A stretch of DNA of 64,000 nucleotides from assembly GCA_963785415.1 (NCBI GenBank), contig CAWAVB010000002.1, positions 1-64,000 on the forward strand, given 5' to 3'. Below the pieces are notes generated by a model. That model was not told the origin of the DNA. It made no database searches and saw only the letters and a list, made by a program, of their open reading frames with translations. This document shows positions 1-7,972 of the stretch, in pieces (position 1 is the stretch's first letter; every line of letters begins with the position of its first letter). Position numbers and translations under genes: made by a program. The stretch is from Bog-793 sp963785415. Its GTDB lineage: Bacteria; Actinomycetota; Acidimicrobiia; Acidimicrobiales; Bog-793.

Positions 1-325
1 AACATCGGCCAAGCCTGCTCCGAGTATCGGACAGCGGTTCTCCGCAACTTCCCCTGCGAGGTTGTCGAATGCGACGAGATTTGGAGCTTCGTCGGCTCGA
101 AGGCCAAGAACGTCCCTGAGGGCAAAGAGGACAACCCAGACTACGGCGACGTGTGGCCCTGGACCGCGATCGACAGCGACACGAAGCTCGTCCCGTCATG
201 GCTCGTCGGCGAGCGCTCGCTTGCGGATTGCTACACGTTCCTTGCGGACCTCAAGTCACGACTTCAAGAACAACCGCATCCAGCTCACAACCGATGGCCT
301 CTCTGAACCGCCCCGGGATTGGTGA
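1..325 (+). pseudogene. IS1-family transposase remnant, frameshifted and truncated
   Basis: Reading frame 1 from the window edge gives a DDE-type segment containing ECDEIWSFVGSKAKN and then WTAIDSDTKLVPSWLVGERS, which matches IS1-type transposases (inference from memory of the family). Around 255-265 the match moves to frame 2, where it continues as FKNNRIQLTTDGLS, so one frameshift lies there. The expected C-terminal part with the catalytic Glu is missing. The sequence turns into unrelated codons at about 305 and then meets the left end of an IS3-type fragment at 323. The 5' part lies outside the window. The gene is dead and is part of the accessory debris downstream of tRNA-Leu(GAG). Confidence 0.75.
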
Positions 326-585
326 CTGCTCCACCTCTTGAGAGGATGGAGCAATGGCAGAGCGACGACGACGGTCATTACCCGGATAGGTCCGCGACCG
401 CGCGGTTCGGATGGTCTTCGAACACCAGGCCGAGTACCAGTCGCAGTGGAGGGCGATCGAATCGATCTCGGACAAGCTCGGGGTCAACCACGAGACGCTG
501 CGGATCTGGGTGCGACGGGCGGAGACCGACGCCGGGCAGCGACCCGGTCTCACGACCGACGAGCGCCAGCAACTCCGCGAGTCAA
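323..585 (+). mobile_element. Truncated left end of an IS3-family element (partial duplicate)
   Basis: This stretch repeats the first 260 or so bases of the complete IS3 element that follows it. It starts with the same end sequence (TGACTGCTCCACC) and carries the same orfA helix-turn-helix region (GVNHETLRIWVRRAETD). Small indels near 374-392 break the orfA start region, and the copy stops after the codons for ERQQLRE. It is therefore a non-functional tandem partial copy. It could come from insertion of one copy into another or from a tandem intermediate that was later deleted. Confidence 0.8.
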
Positions 586-1886
586 GACTGCTCCACCTCT
601 TGAGAGGATGGAGCAATGGCAGAGCGACGACGACATGGCCGTTACCCGGATGAGGTGCGCGACCGCGCGGTTCGGATGGTCTTCGAACACCAGGCCGAGT
701 ACCCGTCGCAGTGGAAGGCGATCGAGTCGATCTCGGACAAGCTCGGGGTCAACCACGAGACGCTGCGGATCTGGGTGCGACGGGCGGAGACCGACGCCGG
801 GCAGCGACCCGGTCTCACGACCGAGGAGCGCCAGCAACTCCGCGAGCTCCAGCGTGAGAACAAAGAGCTCCGGCGGGCGAACGAGATCCTCAAGTCTGCA
901 GCGGCTTTCTTCGGGGCGGAGCTCGACCGCCGATCGCTGAGATAGTCGCCTACATCGACGCCCACCGCGACCGTTTCGGGGTCGAGCCGATCTGTGCGGT
1001 GCTGAGAGAGCACGGCTGCAGGGTCGCCCCGAACACCTACTGGGTGGCGAAGAAGCGACGACCGTCGCGACGGTCCGTGCGCGACGGGGAGCTCCGGCGC
1101 GAGATCGCACGCGTCCATGCCCAGAACCTCGACGTCTACGGGGCCGACAAGGTCTGGGCCCAGCTCAACCGGGAAGGCCTCCGCGTCGCCCGCTGCACGG
1201 TCGAACGCCTGATGCGGGAACTCGGCCTCTCCGGCGTGCGCCGGGGTCGGGCCTACAAGGTGACGACGCATGCCGACGAGCGCCAGCACCGCCCCTCCGA
1301 CCTCGTCGAGCGGAACTTCCGGGCGCCGGCGCCGAACCGGCTCTGGGTCGCGGACCTCACCTACGTGAAGACGCACTCGGGCTGGGTCTACGCGGCCTTC
1401 ATCGTCGACGTCTTCTCCCGTCTGGTCGTCGGCTGGCAGCTGTCGAACTCGCTCCGGTCCTCGCTCGCCATCGACGCCTTGGAGATGGCGATCTGGAACC
1501 GAACTCGTGACGGAGGCGACCTCACCGGCCTCATCCATCACACGGACAGGGGGTCGCAATATCTCGCGATTCGCTACTCCGAGCGCCTGGCCGAGAACGA
1601 CATCGTCGCCTCGGTCGGATCGCGCGGCGACAGCTACGACAACGCCCTGGCCGAGAGCTTCAACGGCCTCTACAAGTGGGAGCTCATCTACCCGAGAGGG
1701 CCGTGGCGGGGCCTCGACGACGTCGAGTTCGCCACCCTCGGTTACGTCGACTGGTTCAACCACCGGCGCCTCCACGGCGAGATCACCGACGACGCCTCCT
1801 ACGTCACCCCAGCCGAGTTCGAGGCCGCCTACTACCGTCAGAGAACACCCGCCCTCGTGGCGGTTTCCCAAACCGGAGAGCAGTCA
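586..1886 (+). mobile_element. Complete IS3-family insertion sequence
   Basis: The element encodes overlapping orfA and orfB. The right terminus ends GAGCAGTCA, the inverse of the left terminus (TGACTGCTC in the truncated copy at 323; here its first base is changed, giving AGACTGCTC). The stop codon of orfB (1887-1889) lies just outside the inverted repeat, so it comes from flanking DNA. I see no clear 3-4 bp target duplication, as expected if the left flank is the truncated copy. Confidence 0.8.
616..945 (+). CDS. IS3-family transposase OrfA (helix-turn-helix subunit)
   Basis: This 109-aa protein supplies the DNA-binding part of an IS3-type transposase. Residues 10-60 form the HTH of the transposase_8/InsE type (RDRAVRMVFEHQ, then ISDKLGVNHETLRIWVRRAE). 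Residues 75-95 form the leucine-rich helix (LQRENKELRRANEILKSAA) that in this family mediates multimerisation. It ends with the typical AAFFGAELDR tail. The stop at 943-945 lies inside the open -1 frame of orfB, which fits production of an OrfAB fusion by -1 frameshifting near the GCTTTCTTC stretch at 904-912. The slip site is inferred. Confidence 0.85.
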   Translation: MAERRRHGRYPDEVRDRAVRMVFEHQAEYPSQWKAIESISDKLGVNHETLRIWVRRAETDAGQRPGLTTEERQQLRELQRENKELRRANEILKSAAAFFGAELDRRSLR

Positions 1887-1889
1887 TGA
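999..1889 (+). CDS. IS3-family transposase OrfB (DDE integrase domain)
   Basis: This 296-aa protein is the catalytic subunit. The frame is open upstream of the first GTG (999) into the end of orfA, so the natural product is probably the OrfAB frameshift fusion. The N-terminal HTH_21 segment (YGADKVWAQLNREGLRVARCTVERLMRELGL) precedes the rve core. The acidic triad is visible as the Asp in LWVADLTYVKT, the Asp in LIHHTDRGSQY and the Glu in DNALAESFNGLYK. The length is normal for the family and the copy looks intact. It ends with a TGA that overlaps the DNA just outside the right inverted repeat. Confidence 0.88.
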   Translation: MLREHGCRVAPNTYWVAKKRRPSRRSVRDGELRREIARVHAQNLDVYGADKVWAQLNREGLRVARCTVERLMRELGLSGVRRGRAYKVTTHADERQHRPSDLVERNFRAPAPNRLWVADLTYVKTHSGWVYAAFIVDVFSRLVVGWQLSNSLRSSLAIDALEMAIWNRTRDGGDLTGLIHHTDRGSQYLAIRYSERLAENDIVASVGSRGDSYDNALAESFNGLYKWELIYPRGPWRGLDDVEFATLGYVDWFNHRRLHGEITDDASYVTPAEFEAAYYRQRTPALVAVSQTGEQS

Positions 1890-1934
1890 AACCCGGGGCG
1901 GTTCAAAGCGTTCAATTCACTGGACGCCACGAGG

Positions 1935-1955
1935 TTCGTGTCCAATTCGTGTCCA
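1935..1955 (+). repeat. Two TTCGTGTCCA direct repeats, 11-bp period
   Basis: TTCGTGTCCA occurs at 1935-1944 and again at 1946-1955, followed by GGACAC and the CTAG target of the IS1380 insertion. Closely spaced short direct repeats of this type are typical of integrase arm sites at the ends of tRNA-integrated elements. That reading is an inference; no integrase or tRNA-end duplicate is visible on this side. Confidence 0.4.
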
Positions 1956-1964
1956 GGACACTAG

Positions 1965-3643
1965 CTCCGATCGTTCACGAGAATGCCTGAACAGGTTGTC
2001 CGCGCATTGAGCAACGGACCCTCGACCGAGGTTTGCTGATTTCGGCAACTCAGCCGTGGAGTCGCTCGCCATTTCGCCGGTGCAGATCGCTCCCGGCTGG
2101 CGGATGGACGCGACAGGACCACCCGATGCCCGACGCGTCGGGGTGGAGGCGGTCAGGTGAGAAGCGCGATGCGCCGGTAGGCGGCGAGGAGGTCGTCCGC
2201 CGTCGGCCAGCCATCGAGGATGCGGACGATCTCACGACGCGCCGAGCGGACGAGGCGGCCCGGCGCGTGGAAGAACGACCACCGCAGCGCCTTCGGCCGG
2301 GCGAGCTGGAGGTCACCGTCCAAGCAGAGCAGCTGGAACCAGCGCACGAGATCGGCTGCGGCGCACACGGCGAAGAGCCAGTTTCTGTTGGCCTCGAGAT
2401 CCGAGAACGGGAAGCGGCAGAGCCCGGAGTCCTTCAGCCTCGAGATGTGCTCCTCGACGTGCGCGTGGGCGCGCATGAAGGCGTCGAGGACGACGGGGTC
2501 GCCGGCCTGGTCGGTGTAGAAGCCCCAGTAGCGGAACTCCAAGGAGGGGAAGAGGCTCTGCTGCGCACCGGGATGGAGCGGCTCACGCCGGACGATGAGG
2601 CGAGTGCCCTCGGGATAGGCGGGCAGGTCGACCAGACTGGTGAGCTCGATCACCGCCGCGCCTTCGCGCAGCTCTCCGTCCTGGCGGACCGCCGGGGCCC
2701 AGCACTTTTCCATCCCGATCGCGTCGAAGATCGCCGCCTCCACCTGGGCGTTTCGCCGCGCGACGACCGAAAAGCCGATGTTGCGCGCCCGACATCCGGA
2801 AAGGAAGTCCTCGGTGCAGCCGGCCGAGTCCGAGCGGATCACGACCTCGCGACCGACGAGGGAGCGCTCGTCGTCGAGGTGGTGCCCCGATGCGATCTCG
2901 TCTGGCAACTGGGCGACGCCCTCGTCGAGAACGACGAGGTGGTCCGCGACGGTGTTCGCCCCCGCGTTGCCCGGGCGCAGCATCGAAGACAGCGCCTCGC
3001 CCGTCGCGTCCGCGAACAGAAGGAGCGGATGGAAGCCATACCCGCCCTTGTAGTTCGGGCCGGTGCCCTCCTTCCCCTCATTGTGGACCTCGACGAGAGA
3101 GGCGTCGATGTCGAGCACAACGGGATCGGTCCCAGTCGTCGCTGCCAAACGACGCCAGACCTTCTCCCGCACTTCGGCGAGCGACACCTTCAGCGCGGCG
3201 CGCGTCGTCGGTGCGATCTCGTGGAAGGTGCGCCACACCGTCGAGTCCGAGGGGACGAACCCGAACAGCGTCTCCTCGGCGCGGAGGTACTCGACGTCCG
3301 CGCAGCTCTCGCCGCCGCCGGCGAGCACCGCCATCTGGTGCACGAGCACCTTGCCGCGGTCGTGCAGCGGAGAGCGCTCACCGCGAACGGGGATCGCGGA
3401 CGAGAGCGAATCACCGAGGCCCAACCGGTCGGCGAAGGCACAAAGAGAGTGCAGCCCGACGTGAGCGACGACACCCGTTCCACCGGGTTCCACGACGACC
3501 GACCGCGCGCTGGTAGTTTCCATCTCGGAAGTGCCCTTCTTGTTGGGGTGGACGTTGCTTTGTCAACAACAGTCTCCCCTGCAAGAAGGGCCTTTTCGCG
3601 GATACGCGCCGGTCAGCTCACACGGTCTCGTGAACGATCAGAG
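1965..3643 (-). mobile_element. IS1380-family insertion sequence, copy A (1,679 bp)
   Basis: The element is bounded by CTAG on both sides (1961-1964 and 3644-3647), read as a 4-bp target duplication. Its ends are imperfect inverted repeats: one end begins CTCCGATCGTTCACGAGA and the other CTCTGATCGTTCACGAGA. It carries a single transposase gene on the minus strand. A second copy of the same length, with the same predicted protein, lies at 45,284-46,962 in the opposite orientation. Confidence 0.85.
2153..3523 (-). CDS. IS1380-family transposase (copy A)
   Basis: This 456-aa DDE transposase resembles the IS1380 family. N-terminal features include GLHSLCAFADRLGLGDSL and VLVHQMAVLAGGGESCADVEYLR, followed by FGFVPSDSTVWRTFHEI. 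The core has a first Asp in VVLDIDASLVEVHNEGKEG, a second Asp within VVIRSDSAGCTEDFL, and a late acidic/helical segment around AHAHVEEHISRLKDSGL. The length is typical and no disruption is seen. Its predicted protein is identical to the copy at 45,404-46,774. An inverted repeat in its leader (3533-3542 with 3582-3591) can pair with the region holding its Shine-Dalgarno sequence. Confidence 0.88.
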   Translation of the reverse strand: METTSARSVVVEPGGTGVVAHVGLHSLCAFADRLGLGDSLSSAIPVRGERSPLHDRGKVLVHQMAVLAGGGESCADVEYLRAEETLFGFVPSDSTVWRTFHEIAPTTRAALKVSLAEVREKVWRRLAATTGTDPVVLDIDASLVEVHNEGKEGTGPNYKGGYGFHPLLLFADATGEALSSMLRPGNAGANTVADHLVVLDEGVAQLPDEIASGHHLDDERSLVGREVVIRSDSAGCTEDFLSGCRARNIGFSVVARRNAQVEAAIFDAIGMEKCWAPAVRQDGELREGAAVIELTSLVDLPAYPEGTRLIVRREPLHPGAQQSLFPSLEFRYWGFYTDQAGDPVVLDAFMRAHAHVEEHISRLKDSGLCRFPFSDLEANRNWLFAVCAAADLVRWFQLLCLDGDLQLARPKALRWSFFHAPGRLVRSARREIVRILDGWPTADDLLAAYRRIALLT

Positions 3644-3706
3644 CTAGTGGGAAGCACGTCGGGCGAGGGCAACTGCCAGGACTTGGCAACTGAACAGGAG
3701 TCTCGT

Positions 3707-3793
3707 TGGTGTCGGAGAGGGGACTTGAACCCCTACGCCCTTGCGGGCACCAGCCCCTCAAGCTGGCGCGTCTGCCTATTCCGCCACTCCGAC
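3707..3793 (-). tRNA. tRNA-Leu (anticodon GAG)
   Basis: On the minus strand the acceptor stem GTCGGAG pairs with CTCCGAC. The anticodon arm CCAGC-TTGAGGG-GCTGG gives anticodon GAG. A long variable arm (TGCCCGCAAGGGCG) marks a class II leucine tRNA, and the T arm contains GGTTCAAGTCC. The 3' CCA is encoded (3707-3709), with A as discriminator. IS debris lies immediately beyond its 3' end, which suggests this tRNA gene is or was an integration site. Confidence 0.95.
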
Positions 3794-3891
3794 GCGGCGG
3801 GCAACGTGTCCCGCCAGGGACGAAACACTAGCGCGACCCCTGGTCGCGGCTTCGCCGATGGCGCCGGCACGACCACGGGTCGCGGAACCTC

Positions 3892-5718
3892 CTAGCTCCC
3901 CGGGGTTGTCGTCGACGTCGTCGGCGGCGGGCTCAGCTGGATCGCCCAGTCCTGCGCGTCCCACATCGGCCCCGCGAGCGTCGCCGTGTCGGCCACGTTG
4001 ACGACCTTCGCCTGCCGCACGAGTGCTGACGGCATCTGGAAGAGCGGCAGCGTCGGCAGGTCCTGCCACAACAGCGTGTCAATCTGGTTGTACAGCCCCG
4101 CGTCGGCCGCGGCGTTGAGCTCGGACTGTGCGGTGGCGAAGAGCCCCCCGACGGCTGGCTCCGAAAACCCGAGGACGTCACGGGTTACCCCGCCCGCGTT
4201 GACGGCGCTCGGCTCGGTGCCCGTCCCCGCGGGGTAGCTCGCAGTCCCGCCTGCCGCCGGAACGGACGGGGTCGCGCCCCCGATGGGGCTCGGCGTCGGG
4301 CCGACGGGTTCGGTGTAGAGCCCGGCCATCGTCGACGGATACGGTGACTCGATGTACGGCGCGATGGCGAGCTGGTAGCGCCCCTGCGGCAGGATCGCCG
4401 ACAGAAGTGAAGCGAGCGGCACGTTGCGGATCCGCATCCTGATCCCGGCTTGCAGAAGCTCCGCCTGGATCTCGCGCTCGGCGGCGGCCACCGTGGGGTT
4501 CCCCGTCGGTCCCGTGAGGACAAGCACGAGCGGCCTCCCCGTGACAGAGCGCGCGTCGCCCTCGGCGTCGAGTACGTATCCCGCCGCCACGAGGAGCAGG
4601 TCCACCTCGGCGTCGTCGGGCGCGAGGTAGGCGCTGTCGTTCAGGATGCCCCCCGGCTGTCCGGCGGCGTAGATTCGGTTGCCCGGGGCCAGGGCGCCGG
4701 GTTCGACGACACCGACCGAGTCGGCGACGACCTCCGGGCGGTTGATCGCCGCGGCGATTGCCTCGCGCATCACGAGCCGGCCGGTGACCGGGTCGGCGAA
4801 ATTGAAGGCGAGCTGCCAGAGCGTCGCCGAGTCCGACACGGTCTGCTCGAGATCGACACTCCGCGTGACGACGCCCGTGACGTTCGCCCCGGGGGCGAGC
4901 TCGGCGAGGTCGACCGAGCCGGCGCGCAGCGCCCGCAGCGTTGCGCCCTCGGAGTGCTCGACTTTGAAAATGATGTGGTCGAGGTGGGCGCGCCGGCCCC
5001 AGAAGGCGGGGTTGCGCGAGAGCACCAGCTCCTTGCCGGGCACGATCTTCGTGATGACGAAGGGCCCGCCCGAGACGAGGTGGGCGGGGTTGCGCCCCTC
5101 GAACGCCTTCACCCAGCCGTAGCGGCGGGCGATGTGGGCGGGGACGAGGTCGTTGAAAAGCGCCATCCAGTCCGCGTAGGGCTTGGCGAAGACGACCTTC
5201 ACTGTCGTGCCGAGCTTCTTGCTCACCGACCCCGTGACCGAGGTGATGTCCTCGTATCCCGCCAGCGGGAACGTCGCCGGGAGGTTCCGCCCGATCCTCA
5301 TCAGTGCATGCCAGTTGTAGGCGAAGTCGGAGGCCGAAATCGCCACGCCATCAGACCAGCGCGCCCCCTTGGCGAGGGTGTAGACGACGGTCTGGGGCTT
5401 GAGACCTGTCACCTCGGCCGAGGTGACGAGCCCGTCGACGGCGTGGATCTGCATGCCGGGCCCGGTGACGAAGAGCTGCGGGAGGACCTGTTCCATCACC
5501 ATCTGCGTGATCGAGTTCGAGCCCCCCGGCGTGAGCGGGTTGAACTGGGTGGGAAGACGTGAGACGGCGAAGGTGACGGTGCCGCTGTCGAGGATCTTCA
5601 CGCCCCCCTGGCCGGCGAGCGTCGTCGAGGTCGACGAAGCGCCCGAGGAGGTCGCGCCGGCGATCGCGAGGAGGACGAGGGCGCCGAGAACGGCGGCTGC
5701 GGACCTTTTCAGCCCCAC
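3892..5718 (-). CDS. ABC transporter substrate-binding protein, family 5 (peptide type)
   Basis: This is a secreted solute-binding protein of about 608 aa from the GTG at 5718. The N-terminus (LKRSAAAVLGALVLLAIAGA) is a signal peptide, followed by a Ser/Thr-rich linker. The body has the SBP_bac_5 pattern: TVTFAVSRLPTQFNPLTP, VVYTLAKGARWSDGVAISASDFAYNWHALM, SGGPFVITKIVPGKELVLSRNPAFWG, and LPLFQMPSALV near the C-terminus. No cognate permease or ATPase is nearby, so the substrate cannot be inferred. The start overlaps the end of secG by 10 bp, so the two are probably co-transcribed. A Pro/Thr-rich C-terminal tail (PPPTTSTTT) is present. Confidence 0.85.
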   Translation of the reverse strand: MGLKRSAAAVLGALVLLAIAGATSSGASSTSTTLAGQGGVKILDSGTVTFAVSRLPTQFNPLTPGGSNSITQMVMEQVLPQLFVTGPGMQIHAVDGLVTSAEVTGLKPQTVVYTLAKGARWSDGVAISASDFAYNWHALMRIGRNLPATFPLAGYEDITSVTGSVSKKLGTTVKVVFAKPYADWMALFNDLVPAHIARRYGWVKAFEGRNPAHLVSGGPFVITKIVPGKELVLSRNPAFWGRRAHLDHIIFKVEHSEGATLRALRAGSVDLAELAPGANVTGVVTRSVDLEQTVSDSATLWQLAFNFADPVTGRLVMREAIAAAINRPEVVADSVGVVEPGALAPGNRIYAAGQPGGILNDSAYLAPDDAEVDLLLVAAGYVLDAEGDARSVTGRPLVLVLTGPTGNPTVAAAEREIQAELLQAGIRMRIRNVPLASLLSAILPQGRYQLAIAPYIESPYPSTMAGLYTEPVGPTPSPIGGATPSVPAAGGTASYPAGTGTEPSAVNAGGVTRDVLGFSEPAVGGLFATAQSELNAAADAGLYNQIDTLLWQDLPTLPLFQMPSALVRQAKVVNVADTATLAGPMWDAQDWAIQLSPPPTTSTTTPGS

Positions 5719-5939
5719 CGAAGCCCGATGATGACCGTCGCGAAGGCGAAGACGACGGCGACGGTGATGGTCAGGCGGTCGAGATTCTTCTCGGCGACCG
5801 TCGAGCCCGCGGCCGCCGTGCCGACGGTCGAGCCGAACATGTCCGAAAGTCCCCCGCCTCGGCCCGAGTGCAAAAGGATCAGCAGCACGAGCGCGAACGA
5901 GGCGAGGGTCTCGATCCCGATCAGGATGTCGGTGAGCAC
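5709..5939 (-). CDS. secG: Preprotein translocase subunit SecG
   Basis: This 76-aa protein has two predicted membrane helices (IETLASFALVLLILLHSG and LTITVAVVFAFATVIIGL). Between them is the conserved GGGLSDMFGS loop, the hallmark of SecG, which supports SecYEG-mediated export. It follows tpiA on the same strand, as in many bacterial gap-pgk-tpiA-secG clusters, with 84 bp between. Its end overlaps the downstream solute-binding-protein gene. Confidence 0.93.
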   Translation of the reverse strand: MLTDILIGIETLASFALVLLILLHSGRGGGLSDMFGSTVGTAAAGSTVAEKNLDRLTITVAVVFAFATVIIGLRWG

Positions 5940-6023
5940 GTGCGAGGACCTCCTCGGCTGCGTCGGGCGCGCGCGGAACGACGGCGCAGATTAGCAGTTC
6001 ACGGCCGCTGGCCTGCTCGCGCG

Positions 6024-6800
6024 CTACGCCCCGGCACGCACGATCGTGACGAAACGCTGGGCGTCGAGGCTCGCGCCGCCGACGAGGAAGCCGTCGACGT
6101 CCTCGCCGACGAGCAGCTCCTCGGCCGTCTCCGGGGTGACCGAGCCCCCGTACTGGATGCGGATTGAGGGCGCGGCCGAGGGTGCGAAGTGCCCGATCTC
6201 CGAGCGGATGGCGGCGCACATCTCCTGGGCGTCGGTCGGGGTCGCCGTCCGCCCCGTCCCGATCGCCCAGATCGGCTCGTAGGCGACAACGATCGACGCG
6301 ACCTCGTCGGTCGGGCGGCCCTCGAGCGCGGCGCGCACCTGGCCGCGCACCTTGGTCTCGGCGTCGCCGGCGTCGCGCTCGGCGAGCGTCTCGCCGACGC
6401 AGACGATCGGCAACATCCCGTTACGCAGGATCGCGTCGATCTTCCTCCCCACGATCTCGTCGGTCTCGTCGAAGTACTGGCGCCGCTCCGAGTGCCCGGT
6501 TATCACATAGCGGACGTTCAGCCGGGCGAGCATCTCGGCCGAGACCTCTCCGGTGTAGGCGCCGCGGTCCTCGTAGTGGCAGTTCTGCGCGCCGAGCGCC
6601 ACCGGGACGTGGTCGGACTCGACGGCGGTCTGCACCGTGCGCAGCGAGGTGAAGGGCGGATGCACGCTCACCTCGCGCCCCGGCGGCACCGCCCCGGCGA
6701 AGAGCAGCGCGGCGAGCTCCTGGATGAGCTTGAGCGCCTCGAAGTGGTTCCCGTTCATCTTCCAGTTGCCGCTCACGAGCACGCCGCGCTCGGGCGTCAC
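6024..6800 (-). CDS. tpiA: Triosephosphate isomerase
   Basis: This 258-aa TIM-barrel enzyme interconverts dihydroxyacetone phosphate and glyceraldehyde 3-phosphate. The catalytic Lys is in GNWKMN (about residue 13), the electrophilic His is in ITGHSERR, the catalytic Glu is in YEPIWAIGTG, and the phosphate-binding segment is IQYGGSVTPE. The start is a GTG 5 bp after the pgk stop, implying co-translation with pgk. All key residues are present and the length is normal. Confidence 0.97.
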   Translation of the reverse strand: MTPERGVLVSGNWKMNGNHFEALKLIQELAALLFAGAVPPGREVSVHPPFTSLRTVQTAVESDHVPVALGAQNCHYEDRGAYTGEVSAEMLARLNVRYVITGHSERRQYFDETDEIVGRKIDAILRNGMLPIVCVGETLAERDAGDAETKVRGQVRAALEGRPTDEVASIVVAYEPIWAIGTGRTATPTDAQEMCAAIRSEIGHFAPSAAPSIRIQYGGSVTPETAEELLVGEDVDGFLVGGASLDAQRFVTIVRAGA

Positions 6801-6805
6801 CGCGA

Positions 6806-7972
6806 TCAGTTCCCCTTCGGGGCGTTCGGCGCGCCGCGCAGCGCGGCGAGGCCCGGGAGGTCGCCGAGCTCGATGAGCTCAAGCGAGGCTCCCCCGCCGG
6901 TCGAGACGAAGCCGACCGACTCGGCGAGGCCGAACTCGTCGATCGCCGCGGCGGAGTCGCCCCCGCCGACGACCGTGAACCCGGGACAGGCGGCGACCGC
7001 CTCGGCGACCGCGCGGGTCCCGGCAGAAAACCGCGGGTCCTCGAAGAACCCGACCGGCCCGTTCCAGAACACCGTCCCCGCCTCCTCGATCACGTCGCAG
7101 AAGCGGCGCCGGGTCTCGACGCCGACGTCGACGCCCTCCCAGCCGTCCGGGAAGTCGCCCGTCGTCGTGTCGATCGGGTCGCCGTCGGCGACGGACTTCG
7201 CCCCGGGGTGGAGCATGCCGCCGGGCCCGATGACGACGACGTCGGAGGGCAGCATGATCTTGTGGGTCGAGGCGAGGAGCTTGCGGCACGCGTCAACGTG
7301 GGGCTGGTCGAAGATCGACGAGCCGATCTTGCGGCCTTCGGCCGCGAGGAACGTGTACGACATCCCGCCGCCGATGAGCACGGTGTCGGCCTTGGCGATG
7401 AGCGAGACAAGCACGCCGAGCTTGTCGGCCACCTTGGCACCGCCGATCACGGCGACGAAGGGGTGCTTCGGCTCATCGAGGAGACCCCCGATCACCTCGA
7501 CCTCGCGGGCGAGCAACCTCCCCGCCGCCGAGGGCAGCCGCGCCGGCGGCCCGACGATCGAGGCGTGGGCGCGGTGCGACGCCCCGAAGGCGTCGTTCAC
7601 GTAGCAGTCGTGGCCGGCGACGAGCCGGTCGACGAAGGCCGGGTCGTTCGCCTCCTCGCCCGGGTCGAACCGGAGGTTCTCCAACAGCTCCACGCCGGGC
7701 ACGAGCTCGGCGAGGCGCGCGCGCACCGGGGCGACGTCGAAGCGGGGGTCGGGCGCGCCCTTCGGGCGCCCGAGGTGGGTCGCGCACGTCACCGTCGCAC
7801 CCCGGTCGAGGAGCCAGCGCAGCGTCGGGACCGCCTGGCGCATCCGGAAGTCGTCGGTGACGACCCGTTTGCCGCCGGCCTCGCCGATCGGCACGTTGAA
7901 GTCGACGCGGACGAGGACGCTCTTTCCCGCGACCTCCGGCAGGTCCTCGAGGACCGGGATGCGCCCGATCAC
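6806..7972 (-). CDS. pgk: Phosphoglycerate kinase
   Basis: This 388-aa glycolytic kinase transfers phosphate from 1,3-bisphosphoglycerate to ADP. The GTG start gives MIGRIPVLEDLPEVAGKSVLVRVDFNVP, with the family signature RVDFNVP. Other motifs are HLGRPKG, YVNDAFGASHRAHAS, the nucleotide-binding hinge (VIGGAKVADKLGVL) and the C-terminal GGGDSAAAIDEFG. Its start overlaps the gap stop codon by a few bases (GTGA arrangement), so gap-pgk-tpiA form one unit. Confidence 0.97.
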   Translation of the reverse strand: MIGRIPVLEDLPEVAGKSVLVRVDFNVPIGEAGGKRVVTDDFRMRQAVPTLRWLLDRGATVTCATHLGRPKGAPDPRFDVAPVRARLAELVPGVELLENLRFDPGEEANDPAFVDRLVAGHDCYVNDAFGASHRAHASIVGPPARLPSAAGRLLAREVEVIGGLLDEPKHPFVAVIGGAKVADKLGVLVSLIAKADTVLIGGGMSYTFLAAEGRKIGSSIFDQPHVDACRKLLASTHKIMLPSDVVVIGPGGMLHPGAKSVADGDPIDTTTGDFPDGWEGVDVGVETRRRFCDVIEEAGTVFWNGPVGFFEDPRFSAGTRAVAEAVAACPGFTVVGGGDSAAAIDEFGLAESVGFVSTGGGASLELIELGDLPGLAALRGAPNAPKGN

